A DNA stretch of 18,836 nucleotides from CAZBYL01 sp964496275 (GTDB taxonomy: Bacteria > Synergistota > Synergistia > Synergistales > Synergistaceae): positions 1 to 18,836 of the forward strand of contig CAZBYL010000046.1 in the NCBI GenBank assembly GCA_964496275.1, read 5' to 3'. Under the pieces are notes generated by a model. It was given only the letters and a program-made list of their open reading frames with translations. It did not search any database and was not told the DNA's origin. The position numbers and the translations under genes were made by a program. Shown piece by piece: positions 7,003 to 15,238 of this stretch. How positions within the stretch are numbered: the first letter of the stretch is position 1; each line of letters starts with the position of its first letter.

Positions 7003-7611
7003 CTATTTTACCAGACTTATAAAGTTCAGCAGCAGTTTGAGCCCGTAGAATATGACGACGATGCCGCAGACTACGTTGATTATTTTGAGTGTTTTGGATG
7101 TGAATTTTGCGCTGAAGATTGTTATAACCGCGCTTACGCCCGAGAACCAAAGGAATGACGCAGTGACTACGCCCCACATGAATATTGCGGAGGCTGAGGG
7201 CGGCAGAGAGGCGCGGAATGCTCCGAGCATCATTGTCCCGTCTATGAGAGCCTGCGGGTTGAACCATGTGACTACGCACGCCGTTGTGACGACGCTCCAT
7301 ATCGGTACGTTTACGTTCTTTTCCTGCATGGAAGCATCTGCTTTTATCAAAGAGACTCCTATGTAGATAACAATGAGACTTCCTATCAGCAGCACGGCGA
7401 GCTTTGCTGTGTGTGAGCGTTCCATTACCGCGCCGATTCCGAAGAAGCATGCCAAAGCAAGCGTTACGTCAAAGAATATGACTATGAGAGCCGTCAGTAT
7501 GACGCGGCTTTTTTTCTGAGTCATTGCTGTGTTTATTACAAAGAGGTTCTGAAGTCCGATGGGAGCTACGTATGCCAATCCCATTGTGAGTCCCTGAAGA
7601 AAATATTCCAT
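7003..7611 (-). CDS. LysE/ArgO-family amino-acid exporter
   Basis: 202-residue inner-membrane protein with about six hydrophobic helices, predicted to export basic amino acids such as arginine or lysine. Recognisable blocks, compared from memory with E. coli ArgO: FLQGLTMGLAYVAPIGLQN at the N terminus, TWFNPQALIDGTMMLG in the centre, ASFLWFSGVS after it, and IINVVCGIVV near the end. The order and spacing match. The ATG at 7611 follows AAGGA by 10 nt. A GTG nine bases upstream is in frame but only 1 nt from that site. The gene has its own promoter (7649-7677). No LysG/ArgP-type regulator is adjacent. It is convergent with the DUF2157 operon. Substrate assignment is by family only. Confidence 0.85.
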   Translation of the reverse strand: MEYFLQGLTMGLAYVAPIGLQNLFVINTAMTQKKSRVILTALIVIFFDVTLALACFFGIGAVMERSHTAKLAVLLIGSLIVIYIGVSLIKADASMQEKNVNVPIWSVVTTACVVTWFNPQALIDGTMMLGAFRASLPPSASAIFMWGVVTASFLWFSGVSAVITIFSAKFTSKTLKIINVVCGIVVIFYGLKLLLNFISLVK

Positions 7612-7648
7612 GTCTTGCACGTCCTTTTGTTTGGGTAATCAACGGTTG

Positions 7649-7677
7649 TTTATAGTGTATACGGGGGGTTTAGTCAA
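7649..7677 (-). promoter_or_regulatory. Sigma-70 promoter of the LysE-family gene
   Basis: Minus strand: -35 TTGACT (7672-7677), spacer 17 nt, -10 TATAAA (7649-7654). The spacer contains a run of six C on the minus strand (7663-7668). Predicted start near 7642, about 30 nt before the start codon. Confidence 0.75.
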
Positions 7678-7837
7678 GTGTCCGTTGTGCGGCGTGCCGT
7701 CTGTTTTGCAGCGGAGCGGATGTTTGGGCGCTCTGACGTCTTTCATTATGAATTTAAGATTATGTCTTTTGGTATATTGCATAAAATGTTTCTTGTGGTA
7801 ATCTTACGTGAGGATAGATGGCAAGGAGGTGGGGCTG

Positions 7838-8209
7838 GTGTCTTTGTTAACATCGTTTATGAAGCGGACAAGGGGGGGGTGCGCTCTCTTTCTCCTGTTT
7901 TTGATGATACAGCCCTTTGCGGCTCTTTATACTGAGAGCCCGTTTGAGCCCAATCTGCTGGATGCGGAGGACTACTCTGCCGTGCGTGTCTTTGCCGGAA
8001 TAAGAGAGAGCTCTGCAGCCTCCTCGTTTTCGTACTCGCAGCGTCTGGTTTCCCATCTGCGTCTGCAGTCTTTGTGCCGTGTCGTGTCCTGTGGTTTTCT
8101 TACAAAAGATGTTCCTCTCATGCCGTTTTTCTGCCATGGTATTTATGAAATACGTGACGGAAACACGTCTTCCTCCAATATCAATTCAGATATAGTGCTT
8201 CGGATTTAA
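7838..8209 (+). CDS. Putative small secreted protein with G8 tract
   Basis: I recognise no family. From a GTG start the product is 123 residues. AAGGAGG (7823-7829) lies 8 nt before the GTG, an ideal ribosome-binding site. The N terminus looks like a signal peptide: a basic stretch (FMKRTRGG), then a hydrophobic core (CALFLLFLMIQPFAALY, about residues 15-31), then polar sequence starting TESPFEPN. The mature part is serine-rich, with three or four cysteines and no visible motif. Eight consecutive G (7872-7879) lie in codons 12-14. Gain or loss of one G would shift the frame before the hydrophobic core, and one shifted frame stops near 7935. Base use resembles that of its neighbours. No strong promoter is visible. 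It could also be a decaying gene or a chance reading frame. Confidence 0.45.
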   Translation: MSLLTSFMKRTRGGCALFLLFLMIQPFAALYTESPFEPNLLDAEDYSAVRVFAGIRESSAASSFSYSQRLVSHLRLQSLCRVVSCGFLTKDVPLMPFFCHGIYEIRDGNTSSSNINSDIVLRI

Positions 8210-8251
8210 CCCCAAATATTTTCCCGGGAATTGCCGGTTGCGTGTGCGCAA

Positions 8252-8267
8252 GGCCGGTTTGCCGGCC
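8252..8267. other. GC-rich hairpin in the gap before the activase gene
   Basis: GGCCGG (8252-8257) and CCGGCC (8262-8267) form a perfect 6-bp stem with a TTTG loop, 43 nt after the stop of the small secreted protein. No T-run follows, so a terminator is not assured. The rest of 8210-8486 holds no gene I can support. Confidence 0.35.
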
Positions 8268-8486
8268 GGTATGTTTGAATCGGGTTTTACTTGGTTCGGA
8301 TGTCCGGCAGTGTAAGGCGAAGTGTGTCAGGCTTTGTTCCGCAAATTCCGTTCAATCGGCTTTCCTGCAAAAACAGAATTGTAACTTGTGCGGCTTTTGA
8401 GTTTTTAATTGGTCGTTTTGGTTATGCGGCGCTTGTGCGCTGTTTTTGTCCGTTGTTTTTTACGGGAAAGATTTGGAGGGGTTTTT

Positions 8487-11400
8487 ATGTCTCTTCTTCA
8501 TGCCGGTCTCGATATAGGTTCCACCACCGCGAAGGCTGTAGTTCTTGATGATGAGGATCGCATTCTGTTCAGCAGGTATATTCGTCACTTTGCCGATATT
8601 CAGGGGACGGCAAGGCGTCTTTTGGCAGAGATACGCGAGAATTATTTCGGTTCCGCTTTCACGATGTCCGTTGCCGGTTCCGGTGCGCTTGAGCTCGCCG
8701 AGGGTATGTCCGTTCCGTTTACTCAGGAGCAGATCGCCTGTTCGCGCAGTATAAATCGCTATCTGCCGAATGTCGATGTCTGTATAGAGCTTGGGGGCGA
8801 GGATGCGAAGCTTACGTTTTTTGACCCTTCCGGGGCGGAGCAAAGGATGAATGAGAGCTGCGCCGGCGGAACAGGTGCGTTTATAGATCAGATGGCGGCG
8901 CTTCTCGGAGTTGACGCCTTGGGTCTGAACGAGCTTGCCAAAGGGCATAAGATTATTTATCCGATAGCGTCTCGCTGCGGCGTGTTTGCCAAGACAGACG
9001 TTCAGCCTCTTTTAAATGACGGCGCGTCAAGAAATGATATCGCGGCGTCCATATTTCAAGCCATAGTCAATCAGACGATAAGCGGGCTTGCCTGCGGGCG
9101 CAGGATTTGCGGCAATGTGGCTTTTCTCGGAGGTCCGCTGTATTTTCTTTCCGAGCTGCGCAAGCGTTTTACAGAGACATTGAGACTGCGTGAGGATCAG
9201 TGTATTTTCCCCGAGAATCCGCACCTTTTTGTCGCTATGGGTGCGGCTATAAGCGGAAAATCCGTAGGCGCTTCGGGTATGGATGTTTTTGAAAACCGCG
9301 TCAGCCGCTTCTACGTCTCCCAGAAGAGGGAGAAGAATGCCATACTTCCCGCCTTGTTCGAGGACGATGCGGCGCGTGCGGCTTTTAAGTCTCGCCACGG
9401 AGCGAGTGCGGTGCGGCGCGGTGCGATTGAAAGTTACAGCGGCGCGGCATATCTCGGTATAGACGTCGGTTCAACAACCACAAAGGCCGTCCTTCTCGGG
9501 AGCGCAAGCGAACTGCTTTTTTCCGCATATAAGACGTCGGGCGGCGGAGACCCTCTGGGTGCGGTGCGCGATATTATGACGGATCTGTATTCAAAACTGC
9601 CAAGCGGTGCGCATATAGCCAAGAGCGGTGTTACGGGGTACGGAGAGAAGATGATTAAGAGCGCTTTCGGCCTTGACATAGGCGAGGTAGAGACAGTGGC
9701 TCACGCGCGTGCGGCGGATTTTTTCCTTCCCGGAGCCGATTTTGTGATAGATATAGGCGGTCAGGATATGAAGTGTCTCGGGATAAAGGGCGGAGTTATA
9801 AATAAGGTTTTTCTGAACGAAGCATGCTCTTCCGGCTGCGGTTCCTTCCTTCAGAGCTTTGCCGAATCGCTGCGCATGGGGGTTGCGGAATTTGCCTTGT
9901 CCGCCGAGAAGTCATCTATGCCGGTGGATCTCGGCTCACGGTGTACTGTGTTCATGAACTCCAGAGTGAGACAGGCTCAGAAGGACGGCGCAGAAATATG
10001 CGATATATCGGCGGGGCTCGTCTATTCCGTAGTGAGAAACGCCCTGTATAAGGTGCTTAAGATAAAAAACACAGATGAACTGGGAAATCACATTGTGGTG
10101 CAGGGCGGCACTTTTAAGAACGATGCTCTGCTCCGTGCTTTTGAGCTGCTTACTGGAAGAGAAGTCGTGCGCCCCGATATTCCGGAGCTCATGGGAGCTT
10201 TCGGAGCTGCTCTTATAGCGAAGGATTCCTCGGATGACATTCCCTCGTCTGTTGTGAGTGCGGAGGGGCTGAAGAATTTTTCCGCGTCCGCGTCAACATC
10301 TCGCTGTTCGGGCTGCGGCAATGCCTGTATTCTCACAAAGACCAAATTCGGAGACGGGCGCAGCTACGTAAGCGGCAACAGATGCGAAAAGGGCGGAATG
10401 TCGAAGGGCGGCAAGGCCCTGCCTCCCAACATATTCGAAATGAAATATAAACGTCTATTCGGCTATGAGCCGATTTCCGCCGCCGAAGCGAAGCATGGCA
10501 CGGTCGGTATGCCGAGGGTGCTCAACATGTATGAGGACTATCCTTTCTGGTTCACCCTCTTTACGGCTCTTGGTTTCCGAGTGGTGCTCTCGTCAAAGGA
10601 TCCTGACAAGAATCTGGGAATCGACACCATTCCGTCGCAGACAGTCTGCTATCCGGCAAAGCTTGTTCACAGGCACATTATCGACCTGATGGACAAGGGA
10701 GTGGACAGCATATTCTATCCTATAATGCAGAAGGATAAGGGAGAATTCAAGGATGCTCAAAAATCCTTCAACTGTCCGGTCGTTACGGGATATCCCGATG
10801 TTGTGTGGCTGAATATAGATGCTCTGCGCGAATCGGGGATAAAGTTCATGCGTCCGTCGCTTTGCATAGACTCGGAAAATCAAATCGCGGACATGCTTTC
10901 GCAGGAACTTGCGCACTTTAAAATAGGAAAACGCGAGATAAGAAAGGCGTTTAAAGCCGCGTCTGCCGAGCAGGAGAGGTTCAAATCCGACATAGCTGAG
11001 ATGGGAAGAGCTGCGGCGAAGCGCATGAGGGAAGAGGGCGGCAAGGGGATTATCCTTGCGGGACACCCATATCACTTGAATCCCGAAGTGAACCACGGCA
11101 TACCGGAACTAATCAACAGCTACGGAGTCACGGTATTCACGGAAGATTCCGTCTGCAGAATGTCGGAAGAGCTGGCCTGCAGGGATAATATAAGTGTTGT
11201 GGATCAGTGGGTGTACCATTCGAGACTCTATCGTGCCGCGATGGTGACGGCATCTCACCCTGACTTTAAAAGTACGGAGCTGATACAGCTTAACTCTTTC
11301 GGCTGCGGGCTTGATGCTATAAGCTCGGAGCAGACATCGGAGCTGCTTGAGAAGCACGGACGTCTGTACACTATTTTAAAGATAGACGAGGGCAAGAATA

Positions 11401-12707
11401 ACGGCGCCGTAAATATCAGGATACGTTCCTTACTGGCCGCCATGAAGTCAAACAGAACCGTGGCGGAAGAGACTGTTTTAAAGCGGCAGACTGAGGTTAG
11501 AAAAAAAATATGCGGCACACCCGAGCGCACCATACTATGTCCGCCGCTCTCGGCTCACCACTTCCAGTTCTTGGACGCCGCGTTTGAATCCGTCGGCATA
11601 AGAATAAAAGTTCTTCCCGAGGGTACAAGAGAGGCCGTTGAGCTTGGGCTCAAATATGTTAATAACGACCTTTGCTATCCCGCTGTCGTTGTTGTGGGGC
11701 AGTTCCTTCAGGCGCTTAAAAGCGGAGAGTATGACCCTGACAGGACGGACTGCCTCTACGCTCAGACGGGCGGAGCGTGCCGTGCCAGCAACTATGTGCA
11801 CCTTCTCAGAAAGTCTCTTGACGCGGCCGGATTCCCGAATGTTCGTATACTTGCCGCAAATGCGCAGGAGGGGAGCGAGGCGGAAAAGTTTAAGATTCCT
11901 CTTCCCGCGGCGTGGCGCTCGATGCTTGCTCTCATATACGGCGATCTGCTGATGAGACTCTCTCTTCGGGTGCGCCCATACGAGATAAACAGGGGAGACA
12001 CGGAAGCTTTGTACTCTCTTTGGTCGGCAAAGATTCGTGAAAATGTGAGGGCGGGAAGCTGGAAGAGGTACAAAGCCGATGTGCGCAAAATGGTGAGCGA
12101 TTTCTCACGTATTCCGACAGACAGTGCGCCGCGTCCGCGTGTCGGGGTTGTCGGCGAAATATTGGTTAAGTACCATGCCAACGCGAACGAGCACATTGTG
12201 GAGACGATAGAGAGAGAGGGCGGAGAAGCCGTTGTTTCTGACCTCAGCGGATTCCTGCTCTACTGTCTCGCCGACGGGGTGTACTCTCACAGCAAGCTGG
12301 GAGGCGGCCTTATGTCCGCTGTCATCGGCGGGGCGGGAATCAAGATATTTGAACGCCTGCGTGCTCCCGTAAAAGATGCGCTTCGCGGAACGAAGTTCGG
12401 TGATGTGGACGAGATAGACGAAATGTCGAGAATGTCTGAGGGGCTTGTCTCTCAGAGCAATCAGGCGGGAGAGGGCTGGCTCCTTTCCGCTGAAATGGTG
12501 CGCCTTATCGAGAGCGGAGTGCGGAATATCTTATGTATTCAGCCCTTCTCATGTCTGCCGAACCACATAACGGGCAAAGGCGTTATAAAAGAGCTTAAAA
12601 GCAAGTACAAAAACGTAAACATACTACCGCTTGACTACGATGCCAGTGTGAGCAACGTAAATCAACTGAACAGAATCAAACTGCTTATGGCGACATCAAA
12701 GATATAG
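8487..12707 (+). CDS. Fused double acyl-CoA dehydratase activase-like protein (BcrA/HgdC x2, DUF2229)
   Basis: 1406-residue cytosolic protein. Domain 1 (about 5-270) and domain 2 (about 322-590) are each ASKHA ATPases of the BcrA/BcrD/HgdC type, with phosphate-1 loops LDIGSTTAKA and GIDVGSTTTK. In HgdC two cysteines per subunit hold a [4Fe-4S] cluster between dimer mates. Both domains keep the pair: C125/C164 and C447/C486, so one chain could make an internal pseudo-dimer (inference). Then comes a four-cysteine motif (C607, C610, C614, C633), DUF2229 from about 673 (NMYEDYPFWFTLF, TVCYPAK with C721), and a C-terminal region with LCYPA (C1063), GGACRASNY (C1098) and QPFSCLPNH (C1356). Start chosen from GGAGGGG 6 nt before the ATG at 8487. 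No HgdA/HgdB dehydratase gene is adjacent. Relatives are annotated as activase-related, with unproven substrates. Confidence 0.9.
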   Translation: MSLLHAGLDIGSTTAKAVVLDDEDRILFSRYIRHFADIQGTARRLLAEIRENYFGSAFTMSVAGSGALELAEGMSVPFTQEQIACSRSINRYLPNVDVCIELGGEDAKLTFFDPSGAEQRMNESCAGGTGAFIDQMAALLGVDALGLNELAKGHKIIYPIASRCGVFAKTDVQPLLNDGASRNDIAASIFQAIVNQTISGLACGRRICGNVAFLGGPLYFLSELRKRFTETLRLREDQCIFPENPHLFVAMGAAISGKSVGASGMDVFENRVSRFYVSQKREKNAILPALFEDDAARAAFKSRHGASAVRRGAIESYSGAAYLGIDVGSTTTKAVLLGSASELLFSAYKTSGGGDPLGAVRDIMTDLYSKLPSGAHIAKSGVTGYGEKMIKSAFGLDIGEVETVAHARAADFFLPGADFVIDIGGQDMKCLGIKGGVINKVFLNEACSSGCGSFLQSFAESLRMGVAEFALSAEKSSMPVDLGSRCTVFMNSRVRQAQKDGAEICDISAGLVYSVVRNALYKVLKIKNTDELGNHIVVQGGTFKNDALLRAFELLTGREVVRPDIPELMGAFGAALIAKDSSDDIPSSVVSAEGLKNFSASASTSRCSGCGNACILTKTKFGDGRSYVSGNRCEKGGMSKGGKALPPNIFEMKYKRLFGYEPISAAEAKHGTVGMPRVLNMYEDYPFWFTLFTALGFRVVLSSKDPDKNLGIDTIPSQTVCYPAKLVHRHIIDLMDKGVDSIFYPIMQKDKGEFKDAQKSFNCPVVTGYPDVVWLNIDALRESGIKFMRPSLCIDSENQIADMLSQELAHFKIGKREIRKAFKAASAEQERFKSDIAEMGRAAAKRMREEGGKGIILAGHPYHLNPEVNHGIPELINSYGVTVFTEDSVCRMSEELACRDNISVVDQWVYHSRLYRAAMVTASHPDFKSTELIQLNSFGCGLDAISSEQTSELLEKHGRLYTILKIDEGKNNGAVNIRIRSLLAAMKSNRTVAEETVLKRQTEVRKKICGTPERTILCPPLSAHHFQFLDAAFESVGIRIKVLPEGTREAVELGLKYVNNDLCYPAVVVVGQFLQALKSGEYDPDRTDCLYAQTGGACRASNYVHLLRKSLDAAGFPNVRILAANAQEGSEAEKFKIPLPAAWRSMLALIYGDLLMRLSLRVRPYEINRGDTEALYSLWSAKIRENVRAGSWKRYKADVRKMVSDFSRIPTDSAPRPRVGVVGEILVKYHANANEHIVETIEREGGEAVVSDLSGFLLYCLADGVYSHSKLGGGLMSAVIGGAGIKIFERLRAPVKDALRGTKFGDVDEIDEMSRMSEGLVSQSNQAGEGWLLSAEMVRLIESGVRNILCIQPFSCLPNHITGKGVIKELKSKYKNVNILPLDYDASVSNVNQLNRIKLLMATSKI

Positions 12708-12713
12708 CCCATA

Positions 12714-12748
12714 AAAAAACGGCAGACCCAAAAGGTCTGCCGTTTTTA
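12714..12748. terminator. Strong bidirectional terminator
   Basis: A perfect 9-bp stem (12720-12728 with 12734-12742) with a 5-nt loop is flanked by an A-run and a T-run. It ends both the plus-strand activase gene and the minus-strand ylxM-rplS operon, which converge here. Confidence 0.93.
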
Positions 12749-12763
12749 AATTCACGGTGTATC

Positions 12764-13126
12764 TTAGTCGAAATCGCGGCGCTCTTTGATACGCGCTGCT
12801 TTTCCGCTGAGCTTGCGGAGATAGTAGAGCTTTGCTCTGCGAACTCTTCCCTTGCGGACGAGCTCTATTTTGTCGATGCTCGGGCAGTGTGTCGGGAAGA
12901 TTCTCTCCACACCAACTCCGTTCGATATTTTGCGGACGATGAAGTTCTCGCGGATTCCGCCGTGCTGGCGGCCGATCACTACGCCTTCGAATATCTGGAT
13001 ACGTGAGCGCTGTCCTTCAACGACCTTGACGTGTACTTTTACTGTATCGCCGGGGCGGAAGTCAGTTATTGTATCTGCATCCTTTATGTATTTCTTTTCT
13101 ACAAGAGCAATTCTGGGGTCACGCAT
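12764..13126 (-). CDS. rplS: 50S ribosomal protein L19
   Basis: 120-residue protein of the large ribosomal subunit, at the 30S-50S interface. Typical L19 sequence: DFRPGDTVKVHVKVVEG, QIFEGVVIGRQHGG, then VGVERIFPTHCPSIDKIE and RRAKLYYLR. Length is normal. The ATG at 13126 follows GGAGGGAAAAACTT. It is the last gene of the operon, 67 nt after trmD, and is followed by the terminator at 12714-12748. Confidence 0.97.
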   Translation of the reverse strand: MRDPRIALVEKKYIKDADTITDFRPGDTVKVHVKVVEGQRSRIQIFEGVVIGRQHGGIRENFIVRKISNGVGVERIFPTHCPSIDKIELVRKGRVRRAKLYYLRKLSGKAARIKERRDFD

Positions 13127-13193
13127 AAGTTTTTCCCTCCTTGTCGGTATGTTGTATTTTTTCTGTTTAATTGTTTTTATGCTGCGTGCGGGA

Positions 13194-14447
13194 TTATCTC
13201 CAGCCGAAGAACCTGTCGAGCGTTATGCTCACCGCGCTTCGCACCGAAAGATGATTCCAGCCGTCTGTCCCGCCCGTTATAGGCGTCATAACGGCGTCCG
13301 CCGCCGCCAAGACCTCGTCGTGAAGTCCCCAGCCCGTTCCGAAAATGAGGATAGGGCTGTGGTCGCCGAGCAGAATGTTTCGCTTCAGCGTAAGCCAGTG
13401 CGAAGCTCCCTGTTGATTCTTGGCCGTTGTCGCTATTTTATACGGTTCCTTTTTTTCTCTCTCTCTCACCCATTCAAAGGCTTTCGGCACAGAGGCGAAA
13501 ATCTTCACGGTACTGAAAGCTTCCTTGCGGTCGGGGTTGTAAGCGGCTCCCCACCCTTCAGTCCAGTGTCCGATTATCTTCTTAGCCATCTCCCTTTGCT
13601 GTGCGAGCGGCGTAACGAGCAGGTATTTCTTTATGCCGTACGTGCGGCAGGCTCTTGCGATATCATGTATGTCCATTCCCGTTATCGCTGTGGACGATTT
13701 CTCGCCCCTCTTGTCAAGAACGGGATAGTGAACCTCCATGACATAAGCGCCGCCTGAAAGCCACGGCATAATTCCCGCACGTCCGACAATGTCGGGTCTT
13801 CTTTTTAAAGTTCTCTCCACGGATTTGCGCCTGCGCCACCTTTCGATGACCTTGGCATCTCCGCTCAAAAGAACCTCCGGCACTTCGCTTCCCTGCCATT
13901 CGGCGGGTCTTGTGTAGTGCGGGTTGTCCAGCATTCCGCTGTAAAAAGAATCTTCCTTAACTGCCGTACTCTTTCCCACGACTCCGGGGATAAGGCGTGC
14001 AACCGCATCGACTATCGCCATTGCGGGCATCTCTCCTCCGGTGAGGACAAAGTCGCCGAGAGATACTTCAAGATCTACGTACTTTTGTGTGAACCTTTCG
14101 TCAACCCCTTCGTAATGTCCGCAGAGAATGACTACGTGTTCTTTTCTTGCGAGATCCTCTACCAACTCCTGATGCAGCACCGTGCCCTGCGGCGATGGGT
14201 ATATCACGAACGGTTTCGCTTCGTGCGAAACGGCTTCAATCGCTCTGCCGAGCGGTTCCGGCATGAGAACCATGCCTCCGCTGCCGTAGCAGTAATCGTC
14301 TATCTGCCTGTAATCACCCTCGGCGTAGTCCCTGATATCAAGAACCTCCGCATCGAGCTTTCCCGACGCAACTCCTCTTCCGAGTACGCTTGCGTTCAGA
14401 TAGTTTCGCATCAGGTCGGGAAACGCCGTCAGGATAGATATTTTCAT
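13194..14447 (-). CDS. trmD: tRNA (guanine37-N1)-methyltransferase TrmD fused to a second SPOUT RNA methyltransferase
   Basis: 417 residues, against about 240 for ordinary TrmD. Residues 1-222 are a complete TrmD, which methylates G37 of tRNAs using SAM: YPSPQG (84-89), GHYEGVDER (110-118), SLGDFVLTGGE (129-139), IPGVVG (153-158), the probable catalytic Asp at 174 in LDNPHYTRP, and SGDAKVIERWR. Residues about 228-417 form a second domain resembling the SAM-dependent RNA methyltransferase of Thermotoga TM1570 type (Pfam Methyltrn_RNA_4, from memory): GAYVMEVHYPV at its start, then LIFGTGWGL (367-375) and LSVRSAVSITLDR (400-412) as the likely knot and SAM site. Its RNA target is unknown to me. 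The start lies 1 nt after the rimM stop (TGA-T-ATG), so translation is probably coupled. Confidence 0.93.
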   Translation of the reverse strand: MKISILTAFPDLMRNYLNASVLGRGVASGKLDAEVLDIRDYAEGDYRQIDDYCYGSGGMVLMPEPLGRAIEAVSHEAKPFVIYPSPQGTVLHQELVEDLARKEHVVILCGHYEGVDERFTQKYVDLEVSLGDFVLTGGEMPAMAIVDAVARLIPGVVGKSTAVKEDSFYSGMLDNPHYTRPAEWQGSEVPEVLLSGDAKVIERWRRRKSVERTLKRRPDIVGRAGIMPWLSGGAYVMEVHYPVLDKRGEKSSTAITGMDIHDIARACRTYGIKKYLLVTPLAQQREMAKKIIGHWTEGWGAAYNPDRKEAFSTVKIFASVPKAFEWVREREKKEPYKIATTAKNQQGASHWLTLKRNILLGDHSPILIFGTGWGLHDEVLAAADAVMTPITGGTDGWNHLSVRSAVSITLDRFFGWR

Positions 14448-14448
14448 A

Positions 14449-14994
14449 TCAGTCCCAGAGTCCCTCCGGTATCGTGACCGTGATTGTTCCCGCTTCGATA
14501 TCCACTTCGTTGATAACGTCCCCTATTGCGGGGAGAGGTTTCACCGTTCCTTCGGGAGATTTGACCATGTACACGTCGTTGCTTCCCGTAAACATAATCT
14601 CCTCCAGAACACCCAAGCTGCGTCCCGTTCCGAACTCAACAACAGACATGCCGATCATATCGTCTATCCAGTATTCGTCCTCGGGAAGTTCTACCCTCTC
14701 GTCTTCGGATACCGTGATAATACTGCCTCTGAAAAGTTCGGCCGTCTCTTTGTCCGAGATGCCCTCAGCCTGAAAGAAGAAAGTTCCCTTTCCAACATAA
14801 GGGGCTATTCTGCGAACATTGAGTACCGTAGCCGGTTTGCCCGGGGTTTCAAGAACAATCTTCTCCATATCGAAGAAGCGGTCGGGATAATCGGTGAGCG
14901 GGAGAATCAGCATAGTGCCGCCTATCCCGTGTGTTCCGACTATCTTGCCTATTATTGTTCTCTCGCCCCTGTCCGACTCAGTCTTCTTCGACAT
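14449..14994 (-). CDS. rimM: 16S rRNA processing protein RimM
   Basis: 181-residue ribosome maturation factor that binds S19 and assists 30S head assembly. The N-terminal RimM domain shows IGKIVGTHGIGGTMLI and the C-terminal PRC-barrel part begins near EYWIDDMIGMSV. Length is typical. Three closely spaced starts exist (ATG 15000, TTG 14997, ATG 14994). The last has AAAAGG at 9 nt and is preferred. The gene overlaps the khpA stop by 17 nt and abuts trmD, the usual coupled arrangement. Confidence 0.93.
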   Translation of the reverse strand: MSKKTESDRGERTIIGKIVGTHGIGGTMLILPLTDYPDRFFDMEKIVLETPGKPATVLNVRRIAPYVGKGTFFFQAEGISDKETAELFRGSIITVSEDERVELPEDEYWIDDMIGMSVVEFGTGRSLGVLEEIMFTGSNDVYMVKSPEGTVKPLPAIGDVINEVDIEAGTITVTIPEGLWD

Positions 14995-15223
14995 CAACAT
15001 CGACCTTTTCGCCGGATTTTATGGACGCCGCCTTGGCAACGTGGCGTATCGCGTTTATCGTGGAACCTTTTTTGCCTATTACCCGACCGATATCTTCCTG
15101 CGCGACCCTTATTGTCACAAGAATCGCCCCGGAATCGCTGCGGTCTTCGGAGACACGTACATCCTCAGGCTTTGTAACAAGTCTGCGGACTACGAGGTCT
15201 ACAAGGTCAACATAATCAGGCAT
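14978..15223 (-). CDS. khpA: KH-domain RNA-binding protein KhpA (YlqC family)
   Basis: 81-residue single KH-domain protein that binds RNA and in Gram-positive bacteria pairs with KhpB/Jag. The KH signature GRVIGKKGSTINAIR contains the GxxG loop (IGKKGS, 49-54). The N-terminal helix VDLVDLVVRRLVTKPEDV is standard for the family. GGGAG lies 6 nt before the ATG. Its position between rpsP (15-nt gap) and rimM is the conserved one. Confidence 0.93.
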   Translation of the reverse strand: MPDYVDLVDLVVRRLVTKPEDVRVSEDRSDSGAILVTIRVAQEDIGRVIGKKGSTINAIRHVAKAASIKSGEKVDVDVEED

Positions 15224-15238
15224 TACTATCTCCCGCCC

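Noticed and set aside
7678..7935. Alternative 85-codon frame overlapping the small secreted protein
   Set aside because: Its start lacks a ribosome-binding site, and it has no signal peptide or motif. The overlapping frame with AAGGAGG at 8 nt is the better candidate.
8409..8486. 26-residue N-terminal extension of the activase-like protein
   Set aside because: The ATG at 8487 has GGAGGGG 6 nt upstream and the ASKHA domain begins immediately after it; the extension is not domain-like.
11501..11508. A8 run in the activase gene as a programmed slippage site
   Set aside because: The full 1406-residue frame is intact with conserved-looking sequence on both sides, and no alternative product makes sense; an ordinary lysine-codon run.
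12852..13757. A 301-codon plus-strand open frame across rplS and trmD
   Set aside because: It is antisense to two certain genes and crosses their intergenic gap; composition effect.
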